The notes: generated by a model not told the origin, from the sequence alone. Counted from the first letter of the stretch, positions 41,756-51,009 are shown. The stretch: DNA of 64,000 bases from JBDHHQ01 sp039586035 (GCA_039586035.1 JBDHLD010000028.1:1-64000), one strand, 5' to 3'. A program made the numbers and translations.

Positions 41756-43891
41756 ATGAACCACAACCTCTGCCGATTCGGGACCGTCGAGCTGGCGCCC
41801 CCGAGACGGACGAAGCCCTGCCTCAGTGGCGTGCTGCTCCTGGCCGCCGTGGCTGGGTGCTCCATTGTGCCCGAGCACCTGGAGGCCCAGGAAACCCGGG
41901 ACACGCTGGCCAGCGACCCGGCCGTGCAGGACACCGTCTTCACGCTGCAGGGCGTCACCGTCAACATCACCCGCCCGGTCGCTACGTCAGGGGGAAGCTC
42001 AGCGGTCGACATCCCGCTGGATTCCCTCAACGTCGCGCCGGCTCCCACCCTGGAGCAGGTCCTCAGGACGGTCCCGCTGATCCAGATCCGGGAGAACTCA
42101 CGGGGCGAGGCCCAACCCTCCCTGCGGGGTTCGGAGGACCGGCAGATCGCCGTTCTGGTGGACGGGATCCCGCTGACGCTCGGATGGGATCATCGAACCG
42201 ATCTGTCGGTGATCCCCCTGACCGCGATCGAGAACATCCGACTGATCCGCGGCCTGTCGTCCGTGCTCTACGGGCCCAACGTCCTGGGAGGCGTCGTGTC
42301 CGTGAACGTGGCGCGCGGCTCCGATCGTCGCGATGCGCCGGAGCCCTTGATGCTCACCGGGGGCGTGGATCAAACGGGAGCCACGCAGCTGGGCGGGACA
42401 GGCGGGGCCCTGCTCGAAGGGGGCTCCGGGCAGTGGGTGATTCGGGGCGGCCTCGGTCACCGCCGCAGGGACGGGCATCCCCTGTCAAACCGGCTGACGC
42501 TCGAATCGCAGGATCAGGAGGAGCTCCTGTCGTCGGACGGAAGCCTCCGGCTCAACAGTGACATGCAGCACTTCGACGGCTTCCTGTCGGCGCGGTACCG
42601 GGGCGACGGTGGCGGATGGCTGTCCTTGGGTGCGTCCGGGTACTCGGCCGAGCGGGGCGTCCCGCCGGAGGTGAACGAGGACGAGCCCAGGCTTTGGCGT
42701 TATCCCGAGCAGTGGCGTGCCCTGGCAGCGGTGACCGGCGGAACCGGGCAGCGCACGACGGCGTGGGGCGAGGGCGACGTGGAGGCGAGCTTCGGTCTCG
42801 ACGTGCAGCACAACGTCATCGACGAGTACGCCACGCCCGCGTACACCGAGGTCGTGGGCGGGGAAACCGGCGATACGCGCACGTTGACGGCCCGGCTGCT
42901 CGGGGAGCACACAGCGGGGGACCGCGGCCAGGTTCGCGCGTCGGTCACGTACGGCGACGTCCATCACGACGAGGTCCTGAGCCCCGACGACCTACGCGCC
43001 AAGTACCGGCAGCGCCTCTGGAGCATGGGTGCCGAGGGCGATTGGGGCCTGGGGGCCGCGGGCAGCACCCGGATCAGCGTTGGCGCGGTGCTCGACGGGG
43101 CGGACACGCCGGAGTCGGGGGACAAGCCCCCGGTCGGTACGCTGTGGGACTGGGGCGCCAGAGTGGGCGCGTCTTCGCTGGTCGGCGACGGAACCGTGCT
43201 TCTTCACGGCTCGCTGAGCCGCCGCACTCGCTTCCCCTCCTTGCGGGAGCTCTACTCCGGGGCTTTGGGTCGCTTCCTGCCCAATCCCGAGCTCAGGCCC
43301 GAGTCGCTCCTCGGCGCGGAGCTCGGCGTGACCGTGAGCGGGACGCTCGGCGAGGTCCAGGTCGTGGGTTTCCATCACCGCATCGAAGACGGCATCGTTC
43401 GGGTTTCGGTGCAGACGGACGAGGGCGCCAAGCGCCAACGGGTGAATCAGAACCGAATCCGCGCGACGGGCCTCGAGCTGTTGGCCACCGGAGCGCTGGG
43501 AGGCTTGGAGTACTCGGGTGACCTGACCCTCCAGCGCGTGCGTCTACTGGAGGACGACGGCTCGCAGGCCACGGCCGAGTACCAGCCGGACTGGGCTGGA
43601 AAGATCGCGCTCGGCGGTGGTCTTCCCTGGGAGCTCGGGTGGACGGCCGGCCTGCGTTTGATGGGCGAACAGTTCTGCACCACCACCACCCAGTCAGGCT
43701 CCGACACGCTCGACGCCAGTGGCGCGCTCGATCTGGGCCTTCGCCGCAACTTCCCGCTGCGGGGCGGAGGGACGCTGAGCAACCTGGACCTGCTCGCTGC
43801 CGTGGACAACGTCACGGACGCGGCCTATTTCGATCAGTGCGGCTTGCCGCGGCCGGGCCGCAGATTCAGGCTCCAGTTCCGGCTGTTCTAG
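41756..43891 (+). CDS. TonB-dependent outer-membrane receptor
   Basis: This 711-residue protein has a signal sequence (CLSGVLLLAAVAGCS region), a possible TonB box (FTLQGVTVNITRP), and a plug domain with TLEQVLRTVPLIQI, IAVLVDGIPLTLGWD, and LIRGLSSVLYGPNVLGGVV. A 22-stranded barrel ends in the terminal Phe (RRFRLQFRLF). It imports a large or scarce ligand (metal chelate, vitamin or glycan fragment) using TonB energy. ATG 41756 is preferred; a GTG at 41696 in frame adds an unlikely leader. The upstream 160 bases show no cobalamin-riboswitch core or Fur-like box that I could recognise, so the ligand is open. No partner transporter is adjacent. Confidence 0.88.
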   Translation: MNHNLCRFGTVELAPPRRTKPCLSGVLLLAAVAGCSIVPEHLEAQETRDTLASDPAVQDTVFTLQGVTVNITRPVATSGGSSAVDIPLDSLNVAPAPTLEQVLRTVPLIQIRENSRGEAQPSLRGSEDRQIAVLVDGIPLTLGWDHRTDLSVIPLTAIENIRLIRGLSSVLYGPNVLGGVVSVNVARGSDRRDAPEPLMLTGGVDQTGATQLGGTGGALLEGGSGQWVIRGGLGHRRRDGHPLSNRLTLESQDQEELLSSDGSLRLNSDMQHFDGFLSARYRGDGGGWLSLGASGYSAERGVPPEVNEDEPRLWRYPEQWRALAAVTGGTGQRTTAWGEGDVEASFGLDVQHNVIDEYATPAYTEVVGGETGDTRTLTARLLGEHTAGDRGQVRASVTYGDVHHDEVLSPDDLRAKYRQRLWSMGAEGDWGLGAAGSTRISVGAVLDGADTPESGDKPPVGTLWDWGARVGASSLVGDGTVLLHGSLSRRTRFPSLRELYSGALGRFLPNPELRPESLLGAELGVTVSGTLGEVQVVGFHHRIEDGIVRVSVQTDEGAKRQRVNQNRIRATGLELLATGALGGLEYSGDLTLQRVRLLEDDGSQATAEYQPDWAGKIALGGGLPWELGWTAGLRLMGEQFCTTTTQSGSDTLDASGALDLGLRRNFPLRGGGTLSNLDLLAAVDNVTDAAYFDQCGLPRPGRRFRLQFRLF

Positions 43892-44022
43892 AGCGGAAAT
43901 CCTCCCACCGCCTGGCGGCGCGCTACCCCGAGCCGTTCCGGCGCCTTGGAGCCGGCTCTGGGTTCGGCGCCCAGGAGCCACTACCTTCGGGACGGCTTTC
44001 GACCGGCGAACCCCTTCGAACC

Positions 44023-44967
44023 ATGATCCGCGTCATTCTCCTCGGCACCTCCGCCGCCCGGCCCACGATCCGTCGCAACGTCAGCGGCCTCGCGATCCAG
44101 CGCGAGGGGGATCTGATGCTGTTCGACTGCGGGGAAGGGACGCAGCGGCAGATGATGCGCTTCAACACGGGCTTCGGCGTAGGTGAGGTCTACTTCACCC
44201 ACATGCACGCGGACCATTTCCTCGGGATCACCGGGCTGCTTCGCACCATGGCGCTCCAGGGGCGCACCGATCCCCTCCGCCTCTTTGGTCCGAAGGGCTC
44301 GGAGCCCGTGATCCGCACCGCCGTCAAGCTCGGTGTCGAGCGCGTGCCGTTCGAGATCTGCGTCGAGGAGCGTCAGCCGGGCCAGGCCGTGAAGAAGGAC
44401 GGGTATTCGGTCGTGCCGTTCAGCGTCCGACATGGCACACAGGCCGTGGGCTGGGCTCTGATCGAAGACGAGCGGCTCGGCCGCTTCGACGTGGAGCGCG
44501 CCCGGGCCCTGGGTGTGCCGGAAGGCCCCCTTTTCGGGCGCCTGCACCGTGGGCAGCCCGTGGAAGTGAACGGTCGGACCGTTACGCCCGAGGAGGTGGT
44601 CGGACCCAGCCGGCCCGGTCGGAAGGTCGTGTATACGGGCGACACGAGCCCGGCCTCTGGCACGGTGGCCATGGCACGCGGGGCGGATCTCTTGATTCAC
44701 GACGCGACATTCAGCGTCGAAGAGGAGCAGCGGGCTCGCGACACGCATCACACGACGGCCCGGGGCGCGGCGAGCGTTGCGCGAGAGGCCGGGGCAAAGC
44801 GGCTTGTCCTCACGCACCTCTCGGCCCGCTACGCCGACGACCCAGCGGTGCTGGAACGGGAGGCCCGGTCCGTCTTCGCCGGGGCCAAGGTGGCTCACGA
44901 CGGCATGGTCGTGGAGATCCCCTATCCACCCGACGAGCCGGAACCTCCGGCGGAGGCTGACGCGTGA
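44023..44967 (+). CDS. rnz: Ribonuclease Z
   Basis: This 314-residue metallo-beta-lactamase protein of the RNase Z/ElaC type has the THMHADHFLG zinc motif, LFDCGEGTQRQM, VVYTGDT, LIHDATF and the final His in LVLTHLSARY. RNase Z cuts the 3' trailer from precursor tRNAs. The start at ATG 44023 fits the conserved first strand (MIRVILLGTSAA). The stop overlaps the next small gene (GTGA). The frame is open further upstream, but that part runs through the end of the receptor gene. Confidence 0.93.
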   Translation: MIRVILLGTSAARPTIRRNVSGLAIQREGDLMLFDCGEGTQRQMMRFNTGFGVGEVYFTHMHADHFLGITGLLRTMALQGRTDPLRLFGPKGSEPVIRTAVKLGVERVPFEICVEERQPGQAVKKDGYSVVPFSVRHGTQAVGWALIEDERLGRFDVERARALGVPEGPLFGRLHRGQPVEVNGRTVTPEEVVGPSRPGRKVVYTGDTSPASGTVAMARGADLLIHDATFSVEEEQRARDTHHTTARGAASVAREAGAKRLVLTHLSARYADDPAVLEREARSVFAGAKVAHDGMVVEIPYPPDEPEPPAEADA

Positions 44968-45317
44968 GCGGATTCGTCCCTTCGCGGCCGCGCACCCAGG
45001 GTTCGAGAGACGAGCCCACCACCCTCTTCGATCCCCGTCTGCACGAGGCGTGGCAGGAGCATCGATGGGAGCTGCGCGCGGCTCAGTGGCGCGCCCTGGC
45101 GCTGGCGGAGCGCATCTTCGGCACCGGGGTGCGGGCCTCTTTGGCCGGCGGCGCCCTGGAGGGGGCCTTCCGAGCCCTCTTGCACCTCGACGTGCCCTTC
45201 GACTGCATCGATCGCCACCGGGATCGGGAGGCCCGTTTCACCGCGGCCGCCGGCGCGGACCCCGTGCTGGCAAGGGTGCCCTTCATCTACGTGTTTTCGG
45301 GAGTCACGGCGGAATGA
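44964..45317 (+). CDS. Small hypothetical protein between rnz and tyrA
   Basis: This 117-residue protein has no family that I recognise. It has a disordered basic N-terminus (about 20 residues) followed by a predicted helical core rich in Trp, Arg and Ala (EAWQEHRWELRAAQWRALAL, LEGAFRALLHL). The C-terminus is hydrophobic (VPFIYVFSGV). There are no Cys pairs or catalytic signatures. The GTG start at 44964 overlaps the stop of rnz (GTGA), which supports real translation. The tyrA start follows 61 bases later. The context suggests nothing specific beyond co-expression with housekeeping genes. Confidence 0.55.
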   Translation: MSGFVPSRPRTQGSRDEPTTLFDPRLHEAWQEHRWELRAAQWRALALAERIFGTGVRASLAGGALEGAFRALLHLDVPFDCIDRHRDREARFTAAAGADPVLARVPFIYVFSGVTAE

Positions 45318-45378
45318 GGATTCCGCCCCGCGCTGCCTCGGGGGTCGGGATGCCGAGCGGGCATGCTCGGAGAGGCCT

Positions 45379-46236
45379 GTGAGCGCCACCGAAGGCGGCT
45401 CGGTCGCCGTCGTGGGTCTGGGGCTCATGGGCGGGTCCCTGGCCCGAGCCCTCAGCGACATGCCGGTCGGCCCGGCGGTTCTGGGGTACGACGTTCTTCC
45501 AGAGCGGTCCGCGGCAGCTCTGCGCGCGGGAGCCCTGGACGAGGTGGCGGCCGACCCGCGCACCATCGTGGAGCGTGCCCATGTGGTGGTCTACGCCACG
45601 CCTCTCCCGGTGACGCTGGATCTCATGACCAGGCACCGCAGCCGCTGGCGAGACGACGCGCTCGTCATGGACGTCACCTCCCTCCAGGCGCCGGTGATGA
45701 ATCGCGCTGGCGCGCTGGGGATCATGGACCGGTGGATCGGAGCTCACCCCATGGTCGGCGGGGAGGGCAGCGGGTTCGAGGCCGCGCGGGCCGATCTGTT
45801 CGCCGATGGGCACGTTTGGCTGATCGGTGCCGATGAGACCGCCGCCGACCTGGCCCGGCGGGCCGAGGCGTTCTGGCGACGGCTGGGGGCCAGGGTCACG
45901 TGGACCGACGCCGACAGCCACGACCAGCGTATGGTCCTGGCGAGCCACCTCCCTCAAATCGTCGCGAATCTCCTGGCGGCACGACTTGCGGAGGAGGGCC
46001 TGGCCCCCAGCGAGCTGGGACCGGGCGGACGGGATATGACCCGGCTGGCCGCAAGCTCACCCGAGATGTGGGCACCTCTCATCGAGGTCACGCGCGACCG
46101 TCTGGGTGCGCTCCTCCGCCGCCTGGCGCGCGACCAGGAAAAGCTCGCCAATGCGTTGGATGCCGACGACCTCGCCGCTATTCGGACCCTCATGGCCCGG
46201 ACCCGCGCCTGGCGGGAGGACGCGGAGTGGAGCTGA
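45379..46236 (+). CDS. tyrA: Prephenate dehydrogenase
   Basis: This 285-residue TyrA-type dehydrogenase has the NAD(P)-binding fingerprint VAVVGLGLMGGSLARAL at the N-terminus, MDVTSLQAPVM, the GAHPMVGGEGSGFEAARADL region, and the helical dimer domain with SHLPQIVANLLAARL and GGRDMTRLA. It oxidatively decarboxylates prephenate (or arogenate) in tyrosine synthesis. It lacks a chorismate mutase domain and an ACT domain, so allosteric control must differ from the fused forms. GTG 45379 has GGAGAGG upstream. It overlaps the AroA-Cmk gene by 10 bases, placing two aromatic-pathway steps in one operon. Confidence 0.9.
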   Translation: MSATEGGSVAVVGLGLMGGSLARALSDMPVGPAVLGYDVLPERSAAALRAGALDEVAADPRTIVERAHVVVYATPLPVTLDLMTRHRSRWRDDALVMDVTSLQAPVMNRAGALGIMDRWIGAHPMVGGEGSGFEAARADLFADGHVWLIGADETAADLARRAEAFWRRLGARVTWTDADSHDQRMVLASHLPQIVANLLAARLAEEGLAPSELGPGGRDMTRLAASSPEMWAPLIEVTRDRLGALLRRLARDQEKLANALDADDLAAIRTLMARTRAWREDAEWS

Positions 46237-48299
46237 CCGTCCCGGGGGACAAGTCGATCTCCCAACGCGCTCTCATCTTCGCTGCGCTCGCCGAGGGGAC
46301 GAGTCGGCTGCGCGGCCTGCTGGCCGGTGCCGACCCCCGCTCCACTGCCTCGGTACTCAGGCAGTTGGGCGCCTCGATTCCGCCCCTGCCGCGGGACGGT
46401 GCGCCACTTCAGGTGGAGGGCCTCGGGCTCCGGGGGCTCGATCCCGGCGGCAAGTCGCTCGACTGTGGGAACAGCGGGACGGCGGCTCGGCTGATGATGG
46501 GGGTTCTTGCGGGCCAGGCGGGCGTGGCCACGCTGACGGGAGACGACTCCCTCCGCGGCCGGCCCATGAGGCGGGTGACCGGGCCGCTGACCCTCATGGG
46601 CGCCCGTTTCGAAGAGCTGGAGGAGACCGACTGCCTGCCCATCCGCGTTCGTGGCGGCGCGCTGGGTCCCCTCGAGCACGCCTCGCCCGTCGCCAGTGCC
46701 CAGGTCAAGAGCGCGCTGCTGTTGGCCGGGCTCGTGGGGGGCGCATCCGTGGTCGTCACGGAGCCCGCGCGCTCGCGCGATCACACCGAACGCCTGCTGG
46801 CCGTGGTGGGTGCGCCCCCGGTCTGCCGTCAGACCGAGCTCGGATGGCAGGTACGATCGATGGATCCACCGGGCGCCATCGACCCCCTGGATCTGACCGT
46901 GCCGGGGGACTTCTCATCGGCCGCGTTCTTCCTGGTGCTGGGACTCCTGGGCGGCGCGGGTTCCCGGCTCACGATGCGCCATGTGGGTTTGAACCCCACG
47001 CGAACGGGGCTGCTGCGAGTCCTGAGACGCATGGGCGCCAGCGTGGACGTAACGGACCCCTGGAGCGCAGGGGCGGGGGAGCCGGCGGGGACGCTCAGCG
47101 TGGCGCCCAGCGGGCTCGCCGGCACGCAGGTGGGAAGTGACGAGGTGCCGGGGCTCATTGACGAGATCCCCATTCTCGCCGTGGCCGCCGCCAGAGCAGA
47201 GGGGGCGACACGGGTTACGGGGGCCCACGAGCTTCGGCTGAAGGAGACCGACCGGATCCGAGCCCTCGTCGAGAACCTGACGGCGGTTGGCGTGCGGGCC
47301 GAGGAGCTGGATGACGGATTCGAGATCGAGGGGAGCGACCGGCCGCTCGCGGGCCGCGTGCGGGCGTTCGGCGATCACCGGATCGCCATGGCCTTCCAGG
47401 TTCTCGGCGCGCTGCCCGGCAATCGCATCGAGCTGGACGATCCGGCGGTGGCCGGGGTGAGCTTTCCCGGCTTTGCCGCCGTCCTGAGCCAGGTGGGCGC
47501 ACACGCACGCTCGGGAGGCTCCGTGGGAGGCGCCGACGTCGGTGAGGGCGCCCACGTCTCGCGGGCGCGTGACGTCCGGGACGAGGCCCACGCTCGAGCC
47601 GGGGTGGAGAGCCGCGCGCCCGTGGTGACGATCGACGGTCCTGCGGGTTCGGGAAAGTCCACCACGGCGCGCGAGGTCGCGCGCCGCCTCGGTTTCCGCC
47701 ACCTGGATTCAGGCGCGCTTTACCGGGCCATCACCTTCGCTCTCCTCGAGAGGGACATCCGGCCCCAAAGCTGGGAGGACTTGACCCCCACGGACCTGGC
47801 GCGTTTCGAGATCGACCTGGTGCCAGAGGCCGACGGGTTCGAGCTCCGCCTCGAGGGCCGCCGCCTGGATTCCGAGCTCCGGACTCCCGAGGTCACGGCC
47901 CACGTCTCGAAGGTGGCGAGCCTACCGGCCGTACGCAGCTGGCTCCTGGAGCATCAGCACAGCGCGGGGCGGCTGGGCGGCTTGGTAGCGGACGGCAGGG
48001 ACATGGGGACCGTGGTCTTTCCCGATGCCGAGCTCAAGGTCTTCCTCACCGCTGACCTGGAGGAACGGGCGCGCCGTCGCCTTCGTCAGGACACGGGCCG
48101 AGAGCCGGACGCCGACTCGGTGTCCAGGGAGGCCTCTCGCATCCAACGGAGGGACAGGTTGGACTCGGAGCGGCAGCTCTCGCCCCTGCGACGTCCGGAC
48201 GATGCCGCCGTCCTCGACACGACCCGCCTCACGGAACCGGAGCAGGTCGACCGCATCGTGGCCCTCGTTCGGGCCTTGGGGTCATCTGGCGGGGGTTGA
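46227..48299 (+). CDS. aroA-cmk: Fused EPSP synthase / cytidylate kinase
   Basis: This bifunctional protein has 690 residues. Residues 1-425 form 3-phosphoshikimate 1-carboxyvinyltransferase (PGDKSISQRALIFAALAEGT, LDCGNSGTAARLMMG, SLRGRPMRR, ELRLKETDRI, FGDHRIAMAF). A Gly/Arg-rich linker covers about 426-464. Residues 465-690 form cytidylate kinase (TIDGPAGSGKSTTAREVARR, LDSGALYRA, DGRDMGTVVFPDAELK). AroA makes EPSP in the shikimate pathway; Cmk phosphorylates CMP/dCMP. GTG 46227, with GGGAGGA upstream, lies within the end of tyrA. Both halves keep their active-site motifs, so both should work. Similar fusions occur in several phyla; linking these pathways has no obvious biochemical logic beyond co-expression. 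Confidence 0.93.
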   Translation: MELTVPGDKSISQRALIFAALAEGTSRLRGLLAGADPRSTASVLRQLGASIPPLPRDGAPLQVEGLGLRGLDPGGKSLDCGNSGTAARLMMGVLAGQAGVATLTGDDSLRGRPMRRVTGPLTLMGARFEELEETDCLPIRVRGGALGPLEHASPVASAQVKSALLLAGLVGGASVVVTEPARSRDHTERLLAVVGAPPVCRQTELGWQVRSMDPPGAIDPLDLTVPGDFSSAAFFLVLGLLGGAGSRLTMRHVGLNPTRTGLLRVLRRMGASVDVTDPWSAGAGEPAGTLSVAPSGLAGTQVGSDEVPGLIDEIPILAVAAARAEGATRVTGAHELRLKETDRIRALVENLTAVGVRAEELDDGFEIEGSDRPLAGRVRAFGDHRIAMAFQVLGALPGNRIELDDPAVAGVSFPGFAAVLSQVGAHARSGGSVGGADVGEGAHVSRARDVRDEAHARAGVESRAPVVTIDGPAGSGKSTTAREVARRLGFRHLDSGALYRAITFALLERDIRPQSWEDLTPTDLARFEIDLVPEADGFELRLEGRRLDSELRTPEVTAHVSKVASLPAVRSWLLEHQHSAGRLGGLVADGRDMGTVVFPDAELKVFLTADLEERARRRLRQDTGREPDADSVSREASRIQRRDRLDSERQLSPLRRPDDAAVLDTTRLTEPEQVDRIVALVRALGSSGGG

Positions 48300-48350
48300 T
48301 CACCGCTCGAGGGCCTGCTCGTTCCCAGGGAGAGGCAGGCGTACCAGGGC

Positions 48351-48379
48351 TTGACCTCCCCATTCTGCACCCGTAGCTT
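48351..48379 (+). promoter_or_regulatory. Candidate sigma-70 promoter for rpsA
   Basis: TTGACC (48351-48356) and TAGCTT (48374-48379) are separated by 17 bases in the gap after aroA-cmk. It would give a leader of almost 200 bases before the S1 start. The -10 match is weak, so this is tentative. Confidence 0.4.
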
Positions 48380-48454
48380 ACTCCTGCTAAACACCCGCCA
48401 TCCGGCGCGATGAAGGCCGACAGGGCGGGCCGCGGTGTCGTGGGAGGTACTCAC

Positions 48455-48501
48455 GGCCCGAAGGGCCACGGAGGTGCGTCACGCACTTCGGGCCTTTTCT
48501 T
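48455..48501 (+). terminator. Terminator-like hairpin in the rpsA leader (possible attenuator)
   Basis: A perfect 9-bp stem, GGCCCGAAG (48455-48463) and CTTCGGGCC (48486-48494), is followed at once by TTTTCTT. The loop holds a smaller hairpin, GTGCG-TCA-CGCAC. It sits between the candidate rpsA promoter and the rpsA start, so it could be an attenuator for S1 or simply the end of the aroA-cmk transcript. Confidence 0.6.
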
Positions 48502-48583
48502 CATTCCACCCGAACCCGGAACGGGGCACCCAACCCTGCCCGGCACAGAGGCCGCGCCTCCGACGGCGACGGACCGAGACATC

Positions 48584-50965
48584 ATGAGCGAGCACCACGA
48601 AGAGATCCAGCCCGACGCCGAGCCCCTCAGCGCCGACGTCAGCGACGCCCCGACAGACGGTCCCGAAGAAGCGGCCACCGAAGCTCCGGTCGCGGAGGTA
48701 ACCGCAGAGGCGTCCAACGGCGGTCCCGAACAGAGCGACGGAACCCCCGCAGTCCCGGAGGCCGAGGAGGAACGGAGTCCGGCCCCCACGAACACGGCGA
48801 CGCTCGACGCGCAGGCGGAAGCCGCGCGGCTCGGGATCTCGCCCGAGCTCCTCCTCGACCCCTACGGCGACGAAGAGCTGGACGTGTCCCGCGAGGACTT
48901 CGAGGCGCTCCTGTCCCAGCATCAGGACACGATCGGCGAGTTCCGCGAAGGGGAGATCGTAAACGCCACCGTGCTGCGGGTCACCGATTCGTCGGTGATC
49001 CTGGAGTTCGGCGGCAAGAGCGAGGGCTCCGTCGCCCGGGACGAGTTCAAGGATCCCGAGGGCATAGAGCCCGGCCAGGCGGTGGAGGTTCTGCTCGAGA
49101 GCCTGGAGAACGACGACGGCGTCGTCGTCCTGTCCAAGAAGAAGGCCGACTTCCTCCGCGTCTGGGAGAAGATCAAGGACGCCCACGAGAGCGACCAGCC
49201 CGTGAAGGGCACGCTGGTACGCAAGATCAAGGGCGGCGTGACCGTCGACCTGATGGGCGTGGACGCGTTCCTGCCTGGCTCTCAGATCGCCCTGCGCCGG
49301 GTCCCGAACATCGAGGACCTGATCGGCGAGGTCTACAAGTTCAAGATCATCAAGCTGAACAAGCGCCGCCGAAACATCGTCGTGTCGCGGCGGGTGATCC
49401 TGGAGGCCGAGCGGGAGAAGAAGCGCGAGACCCTGGTCAAGGAGCTCATCGTGGGCCAGGTCCGGGACGGTGTGGTCAAGAACATCACCGACTTCGGCGC
49501 CTTCATCGACCTGGGTGGCCTGGACGGGCTGCTCCACATCACGGACATGTCCTGGGGCCGGGTGGGCCACCCCTCCGAGGTGGTCAACATCGGCGACACG
49601 CTGGACGTGAAGGTCTTGGACATCGACTGGGAGCGGGAGCGGATCTCCCTCGGATACAAGCAGCTTCTGCCCTATCCCTGGACCGACATCGACAAGAAGT
49701 ACCCCGTGGGCTCTCGCGTCCGCGGCAAGGTGGTGTCGATCACCAACTACGGGGCGTTCGTCGAGCTGGAGAAGGGCGTCGAGGGCCTGGTCCACATCTC
49801 CGAGATGTCCTGGACCCGGAACGTCCGGCACCCCTCGAAGCTGGTATCCATCGGCGACGAGATCGAAGCCGTCGTGCTCAAGGTGGATCCGGATGACGAG
49901 AAGATCTCCCTCGGCATGAAGCAGATCGAGGAGGATCCGTGGCTCGCGTTGCCGCTCAAGTATCCCACGGGTACGACGCTGGCGGGCACGGTCCGGAACC
50001 TCACGTCTTTCGGCGCGTTCGTGGAGATCGAGCCCGGTATCGACGGACTGGTGCACGTCTCGGACATGAGCTGGACCAAGCGGGTCGAGCATCCCAGCGA
50101 GGTCGTGCAGAAGGGCGAGGACGTCAAGGTGATGGTCCTCGACGTGGATGCCGAGAACAAACGCATCTCCCTGGGGATCAAGCAGCTTCTCGACGATCCG
50201 TGGCCCGCCATTTCGGAGCGGTTCCAGGCGGGCGTCGAGTCGGCGGGCAGCGTGGTACGCGTACAGGACAAGGGCCTGGTCGTGGATCTGGGCGACGACA
50301 TCGAAGGCTTCGTGCCCGGGTCCCACGCCGGTATCGAGGATCCGTCCCGCCTCGAGGAATACTACGAGGGCGGTGATCCGGTGGACCTGAGGGTGATCGA
50401 GTCCGACGCCGCGAACCGGCGGATCGTCCTCGAGACCACCGTCGAGCCGACGCGCAAGCCGCCGAAGCCGGAAGCTCCCGTCGAAGTGGAAGCCGAGCCG
50501 GCGGAGGAGGCCGAAGCGCCCGGAACGGAGGCTGCGGCGCCGGCGGACGAGGCCGTAGTCGCGGCGGCCGTCGCCGACGGGGCCGAGGAGGCGGAGCCTG
50601 AGCCCACGGCGGAGGCCGAGGCAGCGCCCGAGGCTGTGGAGGAGGAGGCGGCGCCCCAGGCCCAGGCCGAGGAGGTCGAGCCCACCGCGGAGGTCGAGGC
50701 GGCCGAGGCAGAGGCTGCACCCGAGGAGGCTGCGCCCGAGGTCGAGGCCTCGGAGGTCGAGCCCACCGCGGAGGCCGAGGCGGCCGAAGCAGAGGCTGCA
50801 CCCGAGGAGGCTGCGCCCGAGGTCGAGGCTGCAGAGGAGGAAGCTGCGCCCGAGGCCGAGGCTGCCACGGAGGCCGAAGTAGAGCCTGCCGCCGAGGCGG
50901 CAGAGGCCGAACCGGTCGCCGAAGCCGACGAGGCGGAAGCCGAGGAAGAGGAAAGCAAGGCGTAG
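48584..50965 (+). CDS. rpsA: 30S ribosomal protein S1
   Basis: This 793-residue protein has an acidic N-terminal extension (about 1-100) and then six S1 RNA-binding repeats (about 119-620). Repeats 3-5 are the best conserved, with ITDFGAFIDLGGLDGLLHIT, ITNYGAFVELEKGVEGLVHI and LTSFGAFVEIEPGIDGLVHV. The tail, about residues 626-793, is almost only Ala, Glu, Pro and Val. S1 binds mRNA and helps start translation on weak Shine-Dalgarno messages. Typical S1 proteins have 350-580 residues, so both acidic extensions are unusually long. ATG 48584 has no clear Shine-Dalgarno, as is common for S1 genes. A hairpin leader lies upstream and a strong terminator downstream. Confidence 0.95.
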   Translation: MSEHHEEIQPDAEPLSADVSDAPTDGPEEAATEAPVAEVTAEASNGGPEQSDGTPAVPEAEEERSPAPTNTATLDAQAEAARLGISPELLLDPYGDEELDVSREDFEALLSQHQDTIGEFREGEIVNATVLRVTDSSVILEFGGKSEGSVARDEFKDPEGIEPGQAVEVLLESLENDDGVVVLSKKKADFLRVWEKIKDAHESDQPVKGTLVRKIKGGVTVDLMGVDAFLPGSQIALRRVPNIEDLIGEVYKFKIIKLNKRRRNIVVSRRVILEAEREKKRETLVKELIVGQVRDGVVKNITDFGAFIDLGGLDGLLHITDMSWGRVGHPSEVVNIGDTLDVKVLDIDWERERISLGYKQLLPYPWTDIDKKYPVGSRVRGKVVSITNYGAFVELEKGVEGLVHISEMSWTRNVRHPSKLVSIGDEIEAVVLKVDPDDEKISLGMKQIEEDPWLALPLKYPTGTTLAGTVRNLTSFGAFVEIEPGIDGLVHVSDMSWTKRVEHPSEVVQKGEDVKVMVLDVDAENKRISLGIKQLLDDPWPAISERFQAGVESAGSVVRVQDKGLVVDLGDDIEGFVPGSHAGIEDPSRLEEYYEGGDPVDLRVIESDAANRRIVLETTVEPTRKPPKPEAPVEVEAEPAEEAEAPGTEAAAPADEAVVAAAVADGAEEAEPEPTAEAEAAPEAVEEEAAPQAQAEEVEPTAEVEAAEAEAAPEEAAPEVEASEVEPTAEAEAAEAEAAPEEAAPEVEAAEEEAAPEAEAATEAEVEPAAEAAEAEPVAEADEAEAEEEESKA
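50672..50833 (+). repeat. Two 81-bp tandem repeats in the rpsA tail
   Basis: Copies at 50672-50752 and 50753-50833 each encode 27 residues beginning EVEPTAE and ending APEVEAS or APEVEAA, with only a few base differences. Shorter AEAEAAPEEAAPE-like units continue on both sides. This points to recent expansion by slippage or unequal exchange. Confidence 0.85.
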
Positions 50966-51009
50966 CGCAAGCGCCTCTGGCCGATTCCCGTTGGCCGGCA
51001 TACCCTTAG

